Part shown: positions 14,329 through 17,859 of the stretch, one piece after another | Numbering within the stretch: the stretch's first letter is position 1 | Layout: each line of letters starts with the position of its first letter | NCBI GenBank assembly: GCA_043773745.1 | Contig: JAYVEV010000091.1 | Coordinates: 1-17,859, forward strand | Direction of reading: 5' to 3' | Length of the DNA stretch: 17,859 nucleotides | DNA from: UKL13-2 sp043773745 | GTDB lineage: Bacteria > Pseudomonadota > Gammaproteobacteria > Burkholderiales > Usitatibacteraceae | Position numbers and translations under genes: made by a program | The notes under the pieces: generated by a model | Databases searched by the model: none | Seen by the model: only the letters and a program-made list of their open reading frames with translations | Told to the model about the DNA's origin: nothing

Positions 14329-15003
14329 TTACGATAAATTACCTTCATTCTCTTGTGAATAGCCAAAGCGCTCTTCCTTCCAGGGATCGGCCTCATTATG
14401 GTACCCGCGCACTTCCCAAAAACCAGGGCGATCGTTCTCATGGAATTCGATACCAGAAATCCATTTTGTACCTTTCCACGCATAGCGTTTGGGCACCACC
14501 AGACGCGCAGGCCAGCCATGCTCCATCGACAAGGGCTCGCCAAAAACAGAATGGGCGATCAGCACATCATCATCCAATAAAGCAGCGAGCGGCAGATTGG
14601 TCGTGTAGCCGTCAAAGCCATGCAAAGTGACGAATTGTGCGGCTTCAGTTGGTATGACGAGCGCGACCAGATCACGCGCCAACACACCCTCCCAATTCAT
14701 ATCGAGTTGCGACCAGCGGGTCACGCAATGCATATCGGCCACCACTTTGGTTTGCGGCAGCAATTTAAATGTTTTCCAGTCAAGCGTGGTCTCGCTATCA
14801 ACCAACCCAAACAGCCGCAGTGTCCATGTCGGCGTATCCACCGAAGGGCGGATACCCATATCGAGCACCGGAAAATCAGTGACGCGGGATTGCCCTTGCG
14901 GGATGCGCGCATCGGCCGATATCTTGCCCGGCTTCATGCCGCTGTCGATATGACGTTTGGCAAGGGCCGTTTTGCCTTCTATCACTCTTGCCCAGTTGGT
15001 CAT
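14329..15003 (-). CDS. Sulfite-oxidase-like molybdopterin oxidoreductase
   Basis: The 224-residue protein belongs to the Oxidored_molyb (sulfite oxidase/MsrP) fold. C93 in DMHCVTRWS is the expected molybdenum-coordinating cysteine. Family segments FDGYTTNLPL, LSMEHGWPARLVVP and WKGTKWISGIEF follow in order. It lacks a Tat or Sec signal and transmembrane segments, so it is the short cytoplasmic type whose substrate is unknown, not periplasmic MsrP. Its ATG at 15003-15001 overlaps the lspA stop as ATGA. An upstream extension of the frame inside lspA is not needed. Its place between lspA and ispH, where an FKBP-type peptidyl-prolyl isomerase often sits, is unusual. Confidence 0.85.
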   Translation of the reverse strand: MTNWARVIEGKTALAKRHIDSGMKPGKISADARIPQGQSRVTDFPVLDMGIRPSVDTPTWTLRLFGLVDSETTLDWKTFKLLPQTKVVADMHCVTRWSQLDMNWEGVLARDLVALVIPTEAAQFVTLHGFDGYTTNLPLAALLDDDVLIAHSVFGEPLSMEHGWPARLVVPKRYAWKGTKWISGIEFHENDRPGFWEVRGYHNEADPWKEERFGYSQENEGNLS

Positions 15004-15491
15004 GGCATGGCCTTGGGTCGGCGAAAGGAATCCCAGATCAGCAAGCCCGCGCCGATGCAAATGGCCGAGTCCGCAATGTTGAAGGCTGGCCACGGCGGCA
15101 GATTCATGAAGCCCATGGCGTGAATTTGGATGAAGTCGGTCACTTGCCCGTGCAGAACACGATCATATAAATTGCCCAGCGCGCCGCCAATCACGAGCGA
15201 AAGTGCGGTACACAGCAGACGGTTCTGCGGATTTTTTTTCATCATCCATAACAATGCTGCCGTAATGACGATGGTAACGACGATAAAAAACTCCCGTTGC
15301 CAGCCGCCCGCGTTATGCAAAAAACTGAATGCTGCCCCTTTGTTGTAGGTCAGCACCAGATTGAAAAATGGCAGGATCGTTTTTGATTCATAGTCGGCGA
15401 AATTCGCGGTAATCGCATATTTCGTCAGCTGGTCCAGCACGAAAATAATCGCGCTGATGCCCAGCCATTTTGCCCATCGAACATTATGCAT
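15000..15491 (-). CDS. lspA: Lipoprotein signal peptidase II
   Basis: LspA cleaves the signal peptide of prolipoproteins after diacylglyceryl transfer, in the inner membrane. The 163-residue form starting at ATG 15491 has four hydrophobic segments and the family's motifs: FVLDQLTKYAI near the N-terminus, NKGAAFSFL, GALGNLYDRV, VTDF (catalytic D119) and FNIADSAI (catalytic D141). This start overlaps the ileS end by 8 bp. A second in-frame ATG at 15506 would add five residues; longer extensions into ileS look spurious. Its product would process lipoproteins, including the c4-like cytochrome. Confidence 0.95.
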   Translation of the reverse strand: MHNVRWAKWLGISAIIFVLDQLTKYAITANFADYESKTILPFFNLVLTYNKGAAFSFLHNAGGWQREFFIVVTIVITAALLWMMKKNPQNRLLCTALSLVIGGALGNLYDRVLHGQVTDFIQIHAMGFMNLPPWPAFNIADSAICIGAGLLIWDSFRRPKAMP

Positions 15492-17859
15492 AAAGGCGAT
15501 TTTCATCTTTATGATTGACCACAACATCGACGCAGCGCGTGCAGAGAGTGGGGTGAACTGCATGCGAGCCAACATCGGCGCGATAGTGCCAGCAGCGTTC
15601 GCATTTTGGATTTGAACTGGCCCGGACGGAAATTTCTAATAAGCCATTAGCTTCCTCCGAAGCTTCCAATGAAGCGACAGACGTAATGAAAACAAATCTC
15701 AGGTCGTCCCCAATTGATTTTAGCAGCGCAAAATTGTCTCCAGTTGTTCTAATTTTTAGAGCAACTTCAGCCCGTAACGACGACCCAATTTCACCTGCGC
15801 TGCGAGCTTCTTCGAGTCGCTTTGAAACTGTAGCTCGAATCTCGCGCAGCTTATTCCAACGTTCCATCATCAATTCGCCATTTTCAACGGGCGGTACTGT
15901 GTAATACGAATGCAAAAACACACTTTCGTCTTTACCTGCATTCAGCGTCGCCCAGATTTCTTCCGCCGTAAATGACAACACGGGTGCGATCAATCGCGTC
16001 AACAATTGCAGAATATGATTCAACGCCGTCTGTGCCGCACGGCGCACCTTGCCATCTTTGGTCGTGGTGTACAAACGATCCTTCAGAATATCCAGATAAA
16101 ATCCGCCCAAATCTTCCGAGCAGAAATTTTGAATCAGTTGCATCGCGGGCTGGAATTCATATTTCTCATAATGCGCCAATACCTTCTTCTGCAGATCATC
16201 CGCCAATACCAAGGCATAGCGATCAATCTCCAGCAATTCCTCAACAGGCAGTGCATTTTTAGCCGCATCAAAATCAGCGGTATTCGCCAACAAGAATCTG
16301 AGCGTATTGCGAATCCGCCGGTAGCTTTCCACCACACGTTTCAAAATTTCATCTGAGATTGACAGCTCGCCCGAGTAATCGGATGAGCCGACCCAGAGTC
16401 GCAAAATTTCTGCACCCAGACTGTCTGAAATTTTTTGTGGCGCAACCGCATTGGTGCCGGATTTGGACATCTTCTTGCCCTGCCCGTCTACTACAAAACC
16501 ATGCGTGAGCAAGTTGAGATAGGGCGCGCGACCGTTCAATGCACAGCTCACCAGCAATGAAGAATGGAACCAGCCGCGATGTTGATCCGAGCCTTCAAGA
16601 TACAAATCGGATTGGCCGGGCTTACCATCGGTTTCAGGTTTGACCAGCGCGGGCGTGTTGGCAACAACGGTATTAAACGTCGACCCGGAATCGAGCCACA
16701 CATCCAGCGTGTCGCCAATTTTGTTGTAGTGTTTTGCCTCGTCACCCAACAACTCTTCTGCGGTCATGCGCTGCCAGGCTTCAACGCCTTCTGCCGCCAC
16801 GCGGGTTGCGACGGTTTCCAGAAGCTCTTGGGTGCGCGGGTGCAGTTCGCCGGTTTCCTTGTGTAGGAAAAACGGAATCGGTGTGCCCCAGTTGCGTTGA
16901 CGCGAGATACACCAGTCAGGCCGGTTGGCGATCATGCCGTGTAGGCGTGCTTTACCCCAGTCGGGGAAAAACGTGGTTTCGCTGATAGCCTTCAATGCCA
17001 GTTGCCGCAAGGTTTCTGTTTCGCCCTTTGCGGATTTATCCATCCCGATAAACCATTGCGCGGTTGCGCGAAACACGGTCGGGGTTTTATGCCGCCAGCA
17101 ATGCGGGTAAGAGTGTTTGAAATCATTCGAATGAAACAGCGCGCTCGCAGCTTCGATGGTTTTGACGATCTCGGCCTGCGCCTTCCAGATATGCATACCG
17201 CCGAACAGCGGCAGCGTGGAGGCGTACACGCCGTTGCCCATCACCGGGTTGATGATGTCTTCGGTTTTCATACCGTAGCGCTGGCAGGTGTTGAAGTCGT
17301 CCACGCCATACGCGGGAGAAGAATGCACGATGCCGGTGCCGGTTTCTAGCGTCACATAGTTGGCTAGAAAAATGGGTGAGACGCGATCGTAAAAAGGATG
17401 CTTGAACGCAATCCGTTCCAATGCCACGCCTTTAGTAGTCGCTAAAACTTTACCTTCCAGACCGTAAATCTTGAGACATTCTTCAACCCGCGATGCAGCC
17501 AGGATCAAGCAGCCACGAGGCGTTTCGACTAATGCATAGTCGAATTCAGGATGTATATTGAGCGCTTGATTGGCGGGAATGGTCCAGGGTGTGGTGGTCC
17601 AGATAACGGTAAAGATGGGGCCCGTCGGCACAGCGACCAAACCAAACGCCTTCGCCAACTTTTCCCTCTCTGAATCCAGAACGGGAAAGCCAACATCGAT
17701 GGCGGTGGAAACTTTATCCTCGTATTCCACTTCGGCCTCAGCCAATGCCGAGCCGCAATCAAAGCACCAGTTCACCGGCTTCAAGCCGCGATACACATAG
17801 CCGCGCTCAAGCAATTTTGCGAGCGTGCGAATCTCGGCTGCTTCGGTTTCGAACGCCAT
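15484..17859 (-). CDS. ileS: Isoleucyl-tRNA synthetase, C-terminal part
   Basis: The 791-residue open end lacks about the first 150 residues, including the HIGH motif, because the gene continues past position 17859. Present are the CP1 editing domain (TTTPWTIPANQAL, GTGIVHSSPAYGVDDF), the KMSKS loop (KKMSKSGTNAV, 16459-16473), the anticodon-binding helices and a C-terminal zinc finger (CERCWHYRADVG...CTRC). It charges tRNA-Ile and edits mischarged valine. The Zn finger and end NRLYA are typical of the bacterial IleS1 type. It is the first gene in the window's right-hand operon and overlaps lspA by 8 bp. Confidence 0.97.
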   Translation of the reverse strand: MAFETEAAEIRTLAKLLERGYVYRGLKPVNWCFDCGSALAEAEVEYEDKVSTAIDVGFPVLDSEREKLAKAFGLVAVPTGPIFTVIWTTTPWTIPANQALNIHPEFDYALVETPRGCLILAASRVEECLKIYGLEGKVLATTKGVALERIAFKHPFYDRVSPIFLANYVTLETGTGIVHSSPAYGVDDFNTCQRYGMKTEDIINPVMGNGVYASTLPLFGGMHIWKAQAEIVKTIEAASALFHSNDFKHSYPHCWRHKTPTVFRATAQWFIGMDKSAKGETETLRQLALKAISETTFFPDWGKARLHGMIANRPDWCISRQRNWGTPIPFFLHKETGELHPRTQELLETVATRVAAEGVEAWQRMTAEELLGDEAKHYNKIGDTLDVWLDSGSTFNTVVANTPALVKPETDGKPGQSDLYLEGSDQHRGWFHSSLLVSCALNGRAPYLNLLTHGFVVDGQGKKMSKSGTNAVAPQKISDSLGAEILRLWVGSSDYSGELSISDEILKRVVESYRRIRNTLRFLLANTADFDAAKNALPVEELLEIDRYALVLADDLQKKVLAHYEKYEFQPAMQLIQNFCSEDLGGFYLDILKDRLYTTTKDGKVRRAAQTALNHILQLLTRLIAPVLSFTAEEIWATLNAGKDESVFLHSYYTVPPVENGELMMERWNKLREIRATVSKRLEEARSAGEIGSSLRAEVALKIRTTGDNFALLKSIGDDLRFVFITSVASLEASEEANGLLEISVRASSNPKCERCWHYRADVGSHAVHPTLCTRCVDVVVNHKDENRLYA

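Noticed and set aside
15004..15093. Longer N-terminal extension of the sulfite-oxidase-like protein
   Set aside because: It overlaps lspA by 30 codons with no family match; the ATGA-coupled ATG at 15003 is the natural start.
15492..15575. Longer N-terminal extension of lspA
   Set aside because: It lies inside ileS and adds non-homologous residues before the first membrane segment; ATG 15491 or 15506 matches the family N-terminus.
1..17859. CRISPR array, prophage structural genes, toxin-antitoxin pair or complete insertion sequence
   Set aside because: No regularly spaced direct repeats, no phage genes beyond the integrase stump, and no intact transposase or terminal repeats were seen.

Overview
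The window looks like a chromosomal segment from a betaproteobacterium, most plausibly a Nitrosomonadales-type chemolithotroph or relative. This rests on the gene content and order: ileS-lspA-(Mo enzyme)-ispH followed by pilE-fimT-pilV-pilW-pilX-pilY1, two tRNA-Thr genes, and an outer-membrane cytochrome-porin. The species cannot be fixed from the sequence alone.

Layout, left to right. Positions 1-74 hold the start of a leftward gene whose N-terminus resembles an RsbRD_N-type sensor module. Positions 75-1228 are mostly non-coding and scarred: a perfect 18-bp hairpin, a decayed IS3-family transposase fragment with in-frame stops and frameshifts, an unidentified C-terminal-like fragment, a 16-bp tandem repeat, and a perfect FNR/ANR-type box. 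The box sits upstream of a rightward two-gene cluster (1229-3455) that encodes a monohaem cytochrome c fused to a beta-barrel (Cyc2-like layout) and a dihaem c4-like cytochrome lipoprotein. Together they could carry electrons across the outer membrane, perhaps under oxygen control. A truncated tyrosine integrase (3535-3894) follows, beside the 3' end of tRNA-Thr(TGT): the footprint of an old tRNA-targeted element.

From 4045 on, everything is on the minus strand. Two overlapping GspH- and GspI-like prepilin genes lie between tRNA-Thr(TGT) and tRNA-Thr(CGT). Then comes the type IV pilus minor-pilin/adhesin operon, transcribed pilE-fimT-pilV-pilW-pilX-pilY1 (13025 down to 5514), with overlapping or nearly touching genes and a strong hairpin after pilY1. 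PilY1 carries an unusual Cys/Thr-rich four-repeat insertion inside its von Willebrand A-like domain. In pili of this class the minor pilins prime assembly and PilY1 sits at the tip as a calcium-dependent regulator and adhesin.

The right end is a housekeeping operon read leftward: ileS (5' end outside the window), lspA, a sulfite-oxidase-like molybdopterin protein and ispH. The first three overlap by a few bases. A strong hairpin separates the Mo protein from ispH, and the small FKBP-type isomerase gene often found between lspA and ispH is missing.

No CRISPR array, rRNA or complete mobile element was seen. The points most worth a second look are the FNR-box/cytochrome-porin unit, the repeat insertion in PilY1, the orphan prepilin pair between the two tRNAs, and the Mo enzyme inside the ileS-ispH operon.
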